A DNA stretch of 64,000 bases from Corticium candelabrum (taxonomy: Eukaryota; Porifera; Homoscleromorpha; Homosclerophorida; Plakinidae): NCBI RefSeq assembly GCF_963422355.1, contig NC_085093.1:1485551-1549550 (forward strand). The letters run 5' to 3'. Below the pieces are notes generated by a model. The model made no database searches. It was given only the letters and a program-made list of their open reading frames with translations, and had not been told where the DNA came from. The translations under genes and the position numbers were made by a program. Below are positions 1 through 12,033 of this stretch, piece by piece. How positions within the stretch are numbered: position 1 is the first letter of the stretch; each line of letters opens with the position of its first letter.

Positions 1-1890
1 ACAGAAGAAGAACAACGAGACCTCGAAGAAATACGCAGGAGGAAGGATGAGCTGAAACGAGAAATACAGGTGAGAGTCGCCGACCGATGCTCAAATAATA
101 AAATTCGAACTGAAATCGTAATGTTGTGAAATCAGCAATTGAAAGATGAGATACGAGCGGTGACAGCTGAGATGGAAGGCATGGATAACGTCGACGAGAA
201 GTATGTAGATTATATAGCCTATGCGTGGGCGTGTACATTAGTTATATCTGTAAAATAAGAATGAAGCAGCACTAGAGTGCTAAACCCTGGGCTGCTGGGT
301 TTTAGGTTACGGAGCATGCAGCTTTTTTTGCTGCCCTAACCTATTAGTCTCGGCCATCTTCGCCTAACTTGTGGACTAACGCGCGTTATTCACGTCGTTA
401 TCGGAAACGATGTACCTAAATACTTTCGCTAACTTTCGCTCTGGTCCGACGCCATTCAAGCCCGTTTAGCTGTATTCATGTACGATTACTCTGGTTCTTG
501 TAGGGGGAGACACCACCTAAAATTTAGATCCGGTCACGTATTTGCAAATCAGCACTCTATCAGAGGAGATATGGACTATGACACGCATAACAGAATTCGA
601 CATATGAATGAATGAATGAATGAATGAATGATATATTTCTGTCGCACCTAAAAAATCCACGCAACTACTTTGTCTTGTAACTTGGGGTTGAGTCCGCGGA
701 ACAATGAGCTTTATTAGCAACGCTGGCCATTGTACACCCCAAACGGTATACAGTAGTAATCATAAGCTGTTGGCAAGCAAACACGCATCCTGATAATAGT
801 ACCGACAGTGTGTGGTAATAATGCGCATTGACTCTTGATGTACTGTGAGGGCGGTACAGGAAACGGTGGATTGCCTTACATCAGTGTGACGTTGGGGCGT
901 CTAGTCAGTTAGTAGCTTTCATTGATAGAGAGAGCATGTTGCGTAGACGGTCTTCTCCTGCCAGTTTGCTGTTGTATCGCCTCTGGAGAACGAAAGTACG
1001 CGATGCGACGGTGTGGTACTTTGGTAGCCGGCCGAGAGAGGACGGATGGTTTCTCGACTTTCCATCGCTCATTCCTCAAATGTAGGGTAGCATTCGTAAT
1101 AATGTCAATGTACTTTGAACCACATTACCAAAGTCAACTTGTAACAGACGTTAGTGTCTAGTGTACATTGTGGATGTGGTTGAGACTAATTATCTTAATT
1201 TGTGGTTGCGTAATGTGCAACCATGCGTTCTCTAACATGCTGTTGTCTATAGAGGCCCAGATCCTAAAGCAAAAATGGCAAATACGGGAAGAAAGAAATT
1301 CAATATTGAACCAAAGAAGGTAAGAATGTTGTGTGTATCGATTGTGTAGTTCATGTGCTGGCAACTGTCAGCAACTCTGGTGCTCGTTTTGTGCATGTAT
1401 TTAAATATCTAGTGTATAGTCGGTCTTTTTGTGACTGTTGCAATAGTAACTTTTGGAAGTCATGAGAGGATTCAATATATTTATGTTGATATTGTGGAGT
1501 TTGTTTAGTTGTAATGAAGTTTAGTCTCTGGTATGGGGGAATCGTATTTCTCTTAACGTTTTTTTGTTACTCGTTATGGTGTGTAGGGTATTGGCTTTAT
1601 GGTTGAGCAAGGATTGGTAAACGAGATGCCAGAAGACATTGCTCTCTGGCTGTATAGGACGGAAGGCTTGGATAAGAAAAAGATTGGTGACTATTTGGGA
1701 GAGAAGTAATAATCGTGTGTCGATTTAACTGTCGAGTCGAGATGTTGATTGCTACTGTGTTTCAGCAAAGAACCGAATTTGACTGTTCTGAAAGAGTTTG
1801 TGAAGCTGCATGAATTTGCTGGAATGACTTTGGTGGAGGCGCTAAGGTATGGATTAGCGAGGTGGTGGAAATGTTTAGCTTGTGTTGTTT

Positions 1891-1941
<51 letters not shown>

Positions 1942-4768
1942 CTGTGTGCATGCATGCCTGAGTGGGTGGGTGCACTAAGTTGGTCACATTTTACTAGGCA
2001 GATTGCATCAGTTGCTTATGTACAGTTTATGTACTGTTTTTTTTAACTAGAGTGGGCAGGAGTTGCTCACTCTGACAGGTCATCTCGTTACTTCCCGATA
2101 AATTTTATTTGCACACTGTCGTTTACATCACACTGTCGTTTACATCACACTGTCGTTTGCATCACACTGTAGTTTGTGTCATACTTGGCACTAGTGTGAG
2201 TAGGTGACCTTTTTTAAAAAGGAGATGGCTTAGTTGTAGCTATTGCTTAACTCACAACAATCCAGTCGCTGACTGTTTTTGTGATAACTTTTGGTCTAAG
2301 TTGTTTGCCATTTATGTATTTGTGCACCTATCTACTTCTCTTTAATTGTGGTCTGCATGTTTTCCTATAGGTAAGTTGTATGGGGTTAGTGCCACTTTCA
2401 TATGATATGCTTGTTTGTGTAGACATTTCTTGTGGAGCTTTCTTCTTCCTGGCGAGGCACAGAAGATTGATCGAATGATGGAGGCATTCGCTCAGCACTA
2501 CTGTGCTCTCAATGCTGACGTTTTTACTTCAACCGGTATTCGATCACATTCTGTGTATGCTGTCAACACATTAACTTTTCTTACTTTTAGACACATGTTA
2601 TGTGTTGTCGTTTTCTGTCATCATGTTGAACACAAGCCTTCATAATCCAAGTGTAAAGAACAAGGTAGAGTTGGCATTCTCTTGTCTATTGGATTTGGTT
2701 AAGCGATGGCGTTGTTATATGTTACAGCCAACTCTTGAAATGTTTATACAAATGAACAGAGGATTAGACAATGGGGCAGACTTACAAACAGAACTGCTAA
2801 CAGTGAGATATAAATAATACATACATACCCATTTATTCAGACTTATAATGAAATTCTATTGTATCAGTATTTATGGGATTTTGAAAAATGTACATACATA
2901 ATACATACTTTTAGTAAGACTCCTAATGAAATCTTGCTTTATCTTTATTTGGTTATGAAATCAGCACTTTTTTCTATAGGTATAGGTATAGGTAACATGT
3001 ATATTTGGTGTGTCTACTGGTAGTGTTTGGACACACTCAAATTTGGGGGTTGTGTTTGTAGAGTGGGTAGATAGTTTAGTTTCCTGGTAATTTTGTATAT
3101 CAACATGTTGCACCTACCGCCTAACTTGATTGACATGCCAGTAATAGCAGTGATACCAAACGTCCAGGATTATCAACAATACATTTACATCTCTAGCAGC
3201 TAGCTATCAAGTGTGACACAAAATAGCACTCCTGTGTTGAGTATGGACTTCAGAACTATGCAATGTGCAGACTGTTATGGCGACATTTAAGTATGAGAAA
3301 TTTATATTGTATTTTTTATGGCACTCTATGGCTGTACCATAAATTTACAGTGTTTCTTGTATCGAGTGTGTGGACAAGCCTAGTTGTGGCTACACTGCAA
3401 TTAGTAATTGTTTGGTTTTGAGAGAATTAAAGAGGCAGAAGAAAACATCTAGACAAGTAGTTTGTGTGTTTGATACTTGAGCATACGGGAGAGCAGTTGG
3501 GATCACAAACTGCTAGAAAGTCTGACACTCTTGCTCTCTTTGACAGTGAGATGTGCTTGACAAATGTAATTCTTGTAATATAGGCTTTTGTAGAATCACA
3601 CCGCTTACCATTTAGTTTGAGGTTTGTGGTTTTGGTTTGGGTAGTTTTATATGTCAAAGGATTCTTAGCTATGCAGCATATGTTGTTTATTTGGTGGCAA
3701 GGTGTGTGAATTTTCTGTGTTAATAAAACAAATGGCTTTTGTGGTTCAAAGTAAAGACATGCAAGAGTGTCTACTGTTTCCACCCCCAGGCAGGAAACGC
3801 TAGGGTACAGTAGTGCAGACGATGGTGTGACTACATACAATCCACTAGCTCCGACAACTTGCTCCACCTTCTGTGTAACACTGACCAAATAGCAAACATA
3901 ACGCAGGGTACAGTAGTGCGGATGATAATGTGACTACATACAATCGACTAGCTCGGACAACTTGCTCCACCTTCTGTGCAACACCTGACCAAATAGCAAA
4001 CATTAGGGAATGTCAACCTATGATGCTATGATGGCATTTGATTTTAGACTTTGTATGAGAGCATTCTAAAAGAGCCATTCAAGATTCCCGATGACGACGG
4101 AGCTGACTTAACACAAACCTTTTTTAATCCCGAGCGACAGGGCTGGTTGACAAAGGAAGGAGGCAAACACAGGTCGTGGAAGAAACGTTGGTTTGTGTTG
4201 ACCGACAATTGTCTCTATTACTTCAAGTCCCCACAAGTAATATTATACTTACTTATGAAATGCTTTCGGTGTGTGACTCATTCGATTACTTAGCATAAAG
4301 AACCAAAAGGGATTGTACCGTTGGAGTTATTGCAAGTACGAGATGCAGTAGAAGTGAAGAAACCGGTGAGACATGGTCATGTGATATCATGTTATGATGG
4401 TTATTAATACAAAATGTTGCTACAGCATTGTTTTGAGATTTACTCTAATGACGGTCTAATCAAAGCATGCAAGTTAGATTCAGATGGTAAAGTAGTAGAA
4501 GGTCAGCTCGTTGATATGAAACCGATTGAGGTCATCGATTTGCTTATCATTCTTATTGTATAATAGGACATCACAGTAGTTACAGAATTTGTGCAGATAG
4601 TGAAGATGACAAGGATACGTGGGTTAAATGCATCAAGTGAGTGAATAGTATTGACTTACGGTTTTTGTAAACTAATGTGTGTTATTAATTTTCAGAGCAA
4701 GTATCAGTCGTGATCCTTTCTATGAGATGTTGCATCAAAGGAAAAAGAAAGCATTGAAGGGTCATTGA
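1..4768 (+). CDS. CYTH: Cytohesin (Arf GEF), copy A, 5' partial
   Basis: Exons 1-69 (enters from the left edge), 136-200, 1253-1319, 1587-1705, 1766-1846, 2423-2535, 2591-2664, 2728-2802, 4048-4236, 4294-4365, 4426-4501, 4567-4636 and 4696-4768 join to 380 residues ending in TGA. Seen: the cytohesin N-terminal coiled coil ([15 protein letters not shown]), a complete Sec7 domain with the catalytic glutamate in [17 protein letters not shown] and the second motif [14 protein letters not shown], then a PH domain beginning [20 protein letters not shown] and ending at the usual short basic tail ([10 protein letters not shown]). Known of the family: cytohesins load GTP on Arf1/Arf6 at phosphoinositide membranes. 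The PH loop has two glycines (EGGK), the form that in vertebrate splice variants prefers PIP3. Exons 3-12 have exactly the same lengths as those of the downstream copy, so this is a tandem duplicate. The start codon lies left of the window. Confidence 0.93.
605..630. repeat. (TGAA)n microsatellite
   Basis: About six to seven copies of a TGAA/AATG unit in the second intron of cytohesin A. Simple repeat. Confidence 0.9.
1892..1940. repeat. (TG)n microsatellite
   Basis: About 24 TG units in the intron after cytohesin A exon 5. Open frames across it encode only Val-Cys or His-Thr runs. Confidence 0.95.
2112..2180. repeat. Short tandem repeat, about 17-18 bp unit
   Basis: A unit like CACACTGTCGTTTACAT is repeated about three to four times with growing divergence, in the intron before the exon at 2423. 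Confidence 0.8.
3797..4004. repeat. Tandem duplication of a 104 bp block
   Basis: The blocks 3797-3900 and 3901-4004 are near-identical (both read GGGTACAGTAGTGC then GACAACTTGCTCCACCTTCT). They lie in the 1.2 kb intron just before the exon joining the Sec7 and PH parts of cytohesin A. No coding signal seen. Confidence 0.9.
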
Positions 4769-5604
4769 CTTTGGTAGTGCACTGTATGTTAAGGATAGTA
4801 TGTAAGTATTATGAGTTAGAGGACTTATTCTTGCAAATTGCTGTTTCATTGTTAACTGGCTGTAATTTGATAACAAATATAATTTTGTATAGAAACAGAA
4901 ATTCCTTTCACTTGATCTTATTTGGTGGTAGAATATCAGTGTGAATTAGATGCTGCATGGAGTGAAGACCCGGCCGTGGGTGTCTGGTCTTTTGGTCATG
5001 TGACTGTTGCAAAATCTCGTTTATAAATAGCACGATAGCAAAATAGTTCAAAGAAACAGTTATGAAACTGGCAGTCATCCACAAGGTCAAACCGTTTCTT
5101 ATGACATATCTGACGGAGATGGGAGCAACAATAGCTAAATCGAATGACAGTTTTCAGTAGAATAGCTAGCCTGTCAGTGTAGATTGCAGCCCCGGATGCG
5201 CCGCCATCACCGGACCACCAGCCTAAAAATTTGTTAGCAATGAAATCTGCTCTGATTTACGTTACATATGACAAGCAATTTCTAGTGTACTCTCATCGCT
5301 TCATTTAGCTATTTGCGAAAGGGTTGATTACTTAATTAGCAACTTATATTTTATGTAAGCATGCAGACTGCAAGTGAAATAAGGAAGAGGCCGTGGCATT
5401 GTAAAATAGAAAGTTAGCGTGTCGAAGTTCATGCAACCAGAGATGCATGTGGAAATGTAAGGTCACGCCTAGCAATTTGCAAGTTGGTTCCGTGTCCGGT
5501 TTCTTTTCCAATCTCTGACAACTGTTCTGTAAAGCTGTTAGAAATTTATAGCAACCTGTCAGGTGAGTATCAGTCGACTAGAACAATTCCAGCGGCGGCA
5601 TTGC
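4769..5604. other. Intergenic gap between the two cytohesins
   Basis: Holds the 3' flank of copy A and the 5' flank of copy B. I see no coding exon with splice support and no repeat family. Transcription of copy B must start in the right half of this stretch. Confidence 0.6.
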
Positions 5605-7486
5605 ATGGATGCTGACCGATCACATGTAGTAGTCAAGCGTAGACGTTCGTTGGTTGTCCGCGTTTCGAGTCTTGATATTGCAGCTCGTTTTACTAGAGCT
5701 TGGCGATCATCAAAACATACGTACTCTGTTCATCAGTCTGACTTGCTAGAAACAGAGCTGACGGCAGAACAAGAGCGCGAGTTAGAGGAAATTCGTGGCA
5801 GGAGAGAAGAAGTGAAACGAGACATTCAAGTGAGATAATTGCCAACGGATATGATGTAACTGTACGGCTTCGTAACGCGAACACTTCCTTGATTTCAGCG
5901 ACTACAGGACGTGATTCGAGCCATCGCGACAGAGATGGAAGGCATGCAGGTGGAATGCACCAATGACAAGCGGCTGCCCATGGAACGGTAGGCAAATGGT
6001 TGCGACGTAGCTATCTAATAAGTAACTAGACTTCTAAATTCACACGCATAGCGTCTAGACTCTAGAGGGACAAACTCGTTGGTCTCTAATTGATTAATAA
6101 GTAAGTGGTTCAGCAGGCCTAGACGTAAATTGTCTGGTTTCACTAAATTTATTAAATTAGAATTTTTGGTATATGCTACAATAGCTAAGGTTACTCTTGT
6201 CTCAATCACAGCAGGGCGCCAGTTTAGAGTTTTTATAGAACAGTTTAGTAAAGAAATTACTAAAGATTTTAGAAGAAGAGGAACATCCTATATCATCCAA
6301 TGGGTGTTATTAGTTACTGAATCAGAAAGTGGGTGGTGCTTATGGTGTGGTGAATGTGTGGCATGTCCCGTTTCTCGCTCATATAATTACTAGATGGAAA
6401 TCAGGTGTAACAATTAATTAGTGTCTGTACAATAAATTATAATGTGATCAAGGATGGCATATATTTAACAGTTCATCTTGCAGCTATAACGTTAATTAAT
6501 TGTGTTTTTTCTCTAGTAAATCAAATGACTTGTCTGTCTGTGTGAGGATAGTTTTTTCAGCTTAAACATTTACCTTGTTACTAATACATATTAATTATAG
6601 CTACTCATGCATACTAGTACATATTAATTATAGCTACTCATGCATACTAGTACATATTAATTATAGCTACCCATGCATACGTGTGTAGCTCTGATATCTA
6701 TGTGTAGAATGGAATAAAGGTTGTTGTGTTGATGTTTTATGTATAACCTCATGTTTTCTGTATAACCTCATGTTTTCTGATGTAAGCCTGTTATGCATAC
6801 TAGCAGGAGGTGTCAGCTGACACTAATGATGTAATGACACTGGAGGGTGGCATTGGCGCATTATGATCTAAATGTCTCTTTACTGGCTGTCATGTCTATT
6901 TAACTTCAAAAGTTAATGACTCTTGACAGATGACAGTATAGTAGAGTAAAGTGGCACTTATAAATACCCCATTTTAGAGATTAAAATTATTATAGTTAAT
7001 GGTCAGTTAATTTACTGCATGCTGCATCCTTTTTAGTACTTTGTCACTTCTTCTGATATTAGACTGTTGTTATAGTGACAGCTAACTGTACTATAAACAT
7101 CATAACATTTCCAGGGTATTTGCCAAATAATTATACATTTCTCTATCAATCAAAGAAGGTCCAAAGTGGTTTCAGAACTAAAACTTGTAATTATTTTTCT
7201 TGTCTTCACATTTGCAATTACAAAATATGCTAAGTAGGTATTTGAAACATGTTATGTAGTACTACGTGACAGTGTATATGCCATCAAGTTTTACTTACCG
7301 AATATACTCTTACTTTTTTTTTTGTACAGCGTACTGTCATCCAGTCACTTAATTGTGCAGAGTAGTAAATTGTCATGTGTTATATTTGTTGTCTAGAAGT
7401 GAAGAGTTTACGTGTAAGTTAGTCAATACAGGAAGAAAAAAGTTTAACATTGAGCCTAAGAAGGTATTGTATATCTTAGCTACTGC

Positions 7487-7535
<49 letters not shown>

Positions 7536-7848
7536 TTGTGTTTGTGTACATTTGTATTTTTATTTATAGGGTATTGACTTTTTGGTTCAACAAGAATTGT
7601 TGAATGAGGTACCAGACGAGATTGCATCTTGGTTGTACAGAACAGAAGCTTTAGACAAACGGAAGATTGGTGAATATTTGGGGGAGAAGTATTATATTAG
7701 TTTGTTCATATAGCATACTGTCATATGTAAGCAAAATGTTTTTCAGCAAAGAACCAAATTTGACTGTTCTGAAAGAGTTTGTCAAGCTCCATGAATTCAC
7801 TGGAATGACTTTGGTGCAAGCTCTCAGGTTCAATTAATTTTGTAGCTG

Positions 7849-7885
<37 letters not shown>

Positions 7886-8696
7886 TCTCCCTTTTAATTA
7901 AATTTCTGTTGGTTTGCAATTGTTTGTATTATGACTGTCCTTTTTGTTGTTGTATTTAGACGTTTCCTGTGGAGTTTTCTACTTCCTGGTGAGGCACAGA
8001 AGATTGATCGAATGATGGAGGCATTTGCTCAGCAGTACTGTGCTTGCAATAAGGATGTTTTCAGCTCGACAGGTTGCATTGTTTGGTTACTTACACTTTA
8101 GTGCTTTTATTCGTTTGTACTTTTTACTGTAGACACTTGCTATATTTTGTCATTCTCAGTTATTATGTTGCACACCAGCCTTCACAGCCCCTCTGTGAAG
8201 AATAAGGTACGTTATTCATTGTAATTTGATTTATTACTTATCGGTTATGTGCTGTACTGTTTTTCATCTGCAGCCGACAGTTGAAATGTTTATACAAATG
8301 AACAGAGGATTAGACAATGGTGCTGACTTGCCAGTAGCTCTTCTTATGGTAAGGTTGTATAGGTCTGTTTTGTAGTAATGAACTTGCCTGTTGGTGTTTT
8401 AGGAAAGTTGTTGCTACAGACGAACTGTTTCTTCAACAACTATACAAATACTGTTTGCTACAAATACTGTTTGTCTGTCTGTCTGTCTTTCTGTTTATCT
8501 GTTGGTAGTATATTTTCATAAATCACAGCTATTTAATACAATGACACGCAAACTACAGATCGCTAATAGTGATCTCAAAAGTCTAATGCATTTCTTAAAC
8601 ATATTTCTAAGGCCCAATGGACCTGGAAGGCTATATTCGACAATCTAACATGCAAATCCTTCTACTTTCCGGTATATAACCCTTGCACTGCACTTC

Positions 8697-8729
<33 letters not shown>

Positions 8730-9455
8730 CCTGCCTGTCTGTGGAACTGAGCTGGATCGTGAGGGCTATCACCTTTTGACATGTAAATATGGAGGTGGAC
8801 CTGTGTGGACGCATAACTCCATAGTGTCTGCATGGAGTGATTGCCTAAGCGATTTACTCATTCCCCATCAAATAGAACCGAGACAGCGATTTGTAGACAA
8901 CGAAAACCGGCCTGACATCACGCTTTACGACACTGACACTGGGATCACAAAAGAATGTGATGTTTCGATAGCTCACCCTTGGAGCAAAGACATTATTAAA
9001 GGTGCAGCCAGAGAAGGTGGCCATGCAGCAGCTAAACGAGAGGCAGCAAAGTCAAAAAAATACTCAGAGGAATCGCTTGCGGATGGATCGAAGCCTATAG
9101 TTGTCCCACTCGTCTTTGAACACTTCGGCAGGTGGGGCTTAAAGGCTGACGAGCTGATGAATGAACTGGGGAAGAAGGCGAGAGGCTTTGATGGAAGAAG
9201 AATTGCGGTAGAGTTTAAAACCTTCTGGAGGAAAAGACTGTCTATTACTCTTCAAAAATGCAACAGCAGAGTGATTTTGCGGAAGCTGTCAAGGCTTTCT
9301 GTGCGCTCATTAGGAGATGACAGTGTTTTGGGAGTAGATAGAGACATTCAGTGTTTTACTCATTAGCAATAGTCTCGGACTACAAGTAGAACATTTCATT
9401 TTAACAATAACTGTTTGTAGTAGTGAAGATTGTTGACAATAAACTTGATCCTGCC

Positions 9456-9492
<37 letters not shown>

Positions 9493-10333
9493 TTAGTTTA
9501 TTTGTGTTTGTTTGTTAGTTTGTTTGTTCGTTTGTTTTTATATAATAACCTGAAACTAGATTGGAATTTATGTCTCATTTATTGCTGGATATAGACATTG
9601 TATGACAGTATTCTCAAAGAACCATTCAAGATTCCAGACGATGACTGCCATGACTTGACATGGACCTTCTTTAATCCTGAGAGGCAGGGCTGGTTGACCA
9701 AAGAAGGAGGCAAGCATAGGTCTTGGAAGAGACGCTGGTTTGTGCTGAAAAACAACTGTCTTTATTACTTCAAATCACAGGAAGTGAGACTTCATGTTAT
9801 TCGTATATTTCAAATTTAGAAGAGCTTGCATGGGTATGTTGGCTTGTGTTAATTTTGTTACAAACTATTGAGAAGTCTCAAGACTTTTCCCTTCTTTAAC
9901 CGTTGTGAAGATGCAGCATAAACTCCTATCTAATTATATAGTCAAGACACCAGTGCTATACAATTGAAAGAAAAAAATAAAGTACCCAATGATCACTATG
10001 TTAGTCACATGGCACTAGTAACAGGTGTGATTAATTAATTACTTTAGGCTAGATCTATCATAAAAGCCAAATAAAGTGTTTGAAAATCAGTATAGTTGCA
10101 TGCAACTGAATTAATTAAGCATGCATTTATGTAGGGAAATATAAAACTTAATGTTTTAAGAGTTTGTTGCTTAAAGTCAAAGTACAAGTACACAACAAAC
10201 TGGTAATTAATTAAACTAGGTGCAATATGTTTCTATATGCAATTTTTGGAAGAAAATTGTATCAAAATAAGAAATTTAGTTAACCTTGTTTTCACAACAC
10301 ATTCTTGTATATAATTAAAAATTGCTGTTTTGT

Positions 10334-10424
<91 letters not shown>

Positions 10425-10933
10425 GTAAATCTTTAATCAGTGACATCTTATACTTGTCATTTTAGCACAAAGAACCAAAAGGCATTATTCCTCTCGAATT
10501 ATTGCAAGTCAGAGATTCAGTAGAAGTGAAAAGACCGGTAATCGTTGATATATACAATATGGTAATTTGTTGTCAGATCAAAATATTTTAAGTAGCATTG
10601 CTTTGAAATTTATTCCATCGATGGCCTGATCAAGGCATGTAAGTCTGGATCTGATGGCAAAGTTGTGCAAGGTAAATCAGTGTTTATCTTTTGGAATTTT
10701 TGCTTTCAAACTCGTGTCAACAGGCCGCCACAATACTTACAGAATATGTGCAGATGGTGAAGACGATAAAGATACATGGATGAAAAGCATAAAGTCAGTA
10801 GAAAACTGCACTTCACTGTACTCGATCATTCAGCATTCATAAGTTTGTTGTGTTAATTTTTAGAGCAAGTATTAGCTGTGATCCCTTTTATGAGATGTTA
10901 CAACAAAGAAAAAAGAGTACTGGAGGTCTCTGA
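5605..10933 (+). CDS. CYTH: Cytohesin (Arf GEF), copy B
   Basis: Exons 5605-5829, 5899-5987, 7397-7463, 7570-7688, 7747-7827, 7960-8072, 8133-8206, 8274-8348, 9595-9783, 10466-10537, 10596-10671, 10724-10793 and 10864-10933 give 439 residues with stop. The start is the first in-frame ATG ([14 protein letters not shown]); it leaves a basic leader of about 45 residues before the coiled coil ([18 protein letters not shown]), longer than in vertebrate cytohesins, so a start in an unseen upstream exon is possible. The Sec7 domain keeps the glutamic finger (E204 in [10 protein letters not shown]), but the second motif reads [14 protein letters not shown]: the usual Asn is His245. The PH domain is diglycine ([12 protein letters not shown]). 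Intron 8 (8349-9594) hosts a LINE fragment. Same strand and exon plan as copy A, about 0.8 kb downstream of it. Likely an Arf GEF with altered activity (inference). Confidence 0.93.
6584..6679. repeat. 33 bp unit repeated three times
   Basis: The unit ACATATTAATTATAGCTACT followed by CATGCATACTAGT occurs three times head to tail in intron 2 of cytohesin B. The rest of this 1.4 kb intron shows nothing I can assign. Confidence 0.85.
7490..7531. repeat. (TA)n microsatellite
   Basis: About 20 TA units in the intron between the exons at 7397 and 7570. Confidence 0.95.
7851..7882. repeat. (TA)n microsatellite
   Basis: About 15 TA units in the intron between the exons at 7747 and 7960. Confidence 0.95.
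8697..8741. repeat. (TCTG)n tract inside LINE remnant 1
   Basis: About ten slightly imperfect TCTG units, read in frame as Leu-Ser-Val-Cys repeats just before the zinc-knuckle of the LINE fragment. Confidence 0.9.
9453..9492. repeat. (TCTG)n tract at LINE 3' end
   Basis: About nine TCTG units directly after the 3' untranslated part of LINE remnant 1. Confidence 0.92.
10336..10423. repeat. (TG)n microsatellite
   Basis: About 43 TG units in the intron between the exons at 9595 and 10466 of cytohesin B. Confidence 0.95.
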
Positions 10934-12033
10934 CAATGCTGTACAATGAAATGTGAAGACAACTTGCTTCTTGATCAATTGACCTATCATCTAATGGATG
11001 ACAGGAAAGGTTTCATATAAACACAATTTGTATACTGTTGACAGATAGTAAATCATATCTATTAGCACTTGTTTTATCACTCAGTATTTTCATACTTTGG
11101 ACTGCTAATTAGGTATAACTCATGGTGAGTTTGTCATGCAGGTACTTGGTTTAGAACAAAACACAGACATATTTTTGCTTCTGGATGAATATGAATATTT
11201 TATGTCACTGCATTTGTTGCCTGTTTACAGGCTGAATCAAACACTGAAATAACACATACCTTATTTAATTAATTTGGTGATTTGCACTCTCACTTTACTA
11301 ATCCTTCACCAGCCACATAGAATTTCTTGCTGCATATATTCTAAAAGTGTACAAATCCTGTCGATATCACTATTGAGTACAGTTTTCAGTCCCGGATACT
11401 CTAGCGAGCACAAATAGATTTATTTACGATACGCGACCACGCATGCGTACGTTAAAGTTTACCGGACATCGATACATACGGTACAGTTACTCTCTTTTCG
11501 CGCGCACTTTTTGCATCGTAAATCTGCTATATCTCGCTTACCATAGGTCACAGAAAAGTGAACTGCCAGAGCTCGGATTTCAGTTTATCCCAGCAGATAA
11601 ACGGACTATACGGGTAACCTGGATATCCGGGTTTCAAACTTCCTGTAACAGGAAAGAGCAGTACATACGATTTATGCATATGAAAGAAGGCTACAGTGAT
11701 CTAGGGAGTAATCGCATGTTAGTGGAAAAGCGTAACCATAGAAAAGATATATATGAGTAATCTTTTTTTCCAAAACCAGAGGTCAAACTCATCCACTGAG
11801 AGTGCACTTCCTGATCACTAGGCCACGTGCACTTAAGTGTAAAAAGTGAACGCGAACAGAGATGCGTGTATACGAATTGCGAGATCCAGAGCCAGAGTAG
11901 CCATCTGCTTCTTTACATCGATGTACGATACAGTGTGTACTAAACCACGTAGGTGTTACCGGTTCACGTGGCTAAAAGTCACGTGAGCGAAGGAGGCGTG
12001 ACGTGCAGATATTTTGGGCAAGCGATAACAACA
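10934..12033. other. Intergenic, 1.1 kb
   Basis: Lies between cytohesin B and the first GTPase-kinase gene. An open frame at 11443-11760 has no family resemblance or splice context and I do not call it. CACGTG hexamers cluster towards the right end (near 11824, 11965 and 11980), where the next promoter should lie. Confidence 0.6.
11979..11986. promoter_or_regulatory. TCACGTGA palindrome upstream of GTPase-pseudokinase
   Basis: A perfect TCACGTGA octamer about 48 bp before the start codon, with another CACGTG about 14 bp upstream of it. It resembles an E-box/CLEAR-type bHLH-Zip site. Function inferred from sequence and position only. Confidence 0.4.

Larger units (their letters stand above)
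8530..9492 (+). mobile_element. LINE 3' fragment with restriction-like nuclease (remnant 1)
   Basis: An open frame from the TCTG tract to the stop at 9364-9366 encodes the C-terminal part of a non-LTR retrotransposon polyprotein: a zinc-knuckle-like stretch ([15 protein letters not shown]), then a nuclease-like core ([18 protein letters not shown]) and the conserved end ([22 protein letters not shown]). It is clearly but distantly related to the element at 54.8-57.3 kb. Upstream, 8530-8690 shows a weaker match (GPGRLYSTI, then a TAA at 8646, then RYITLALHF), so the copy is decayed. Reverse transcriptase motifs are absent, hence 5' truncated. It sits in intron 8 of cytohesin B, same strand, and is bounded by TCTG arrays (8697-8741, inside the coding part, and 9453-9492, after an AATAAA). 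The left boundary is uncertain. Confidence 0.82.

Noticed and set aside
3427-3888. Minus-strand open frame of 153 codons
   Set aside because: It lies within a cytohesin intron, has no family resemblance, and runs into a duplicated non-coding block.
6130-6393. Open frame in cytohesin B intron 2
   Set aside because: No ATG at its start, no homology recognised, no splice context. Probably chance in AT-rich DNA.
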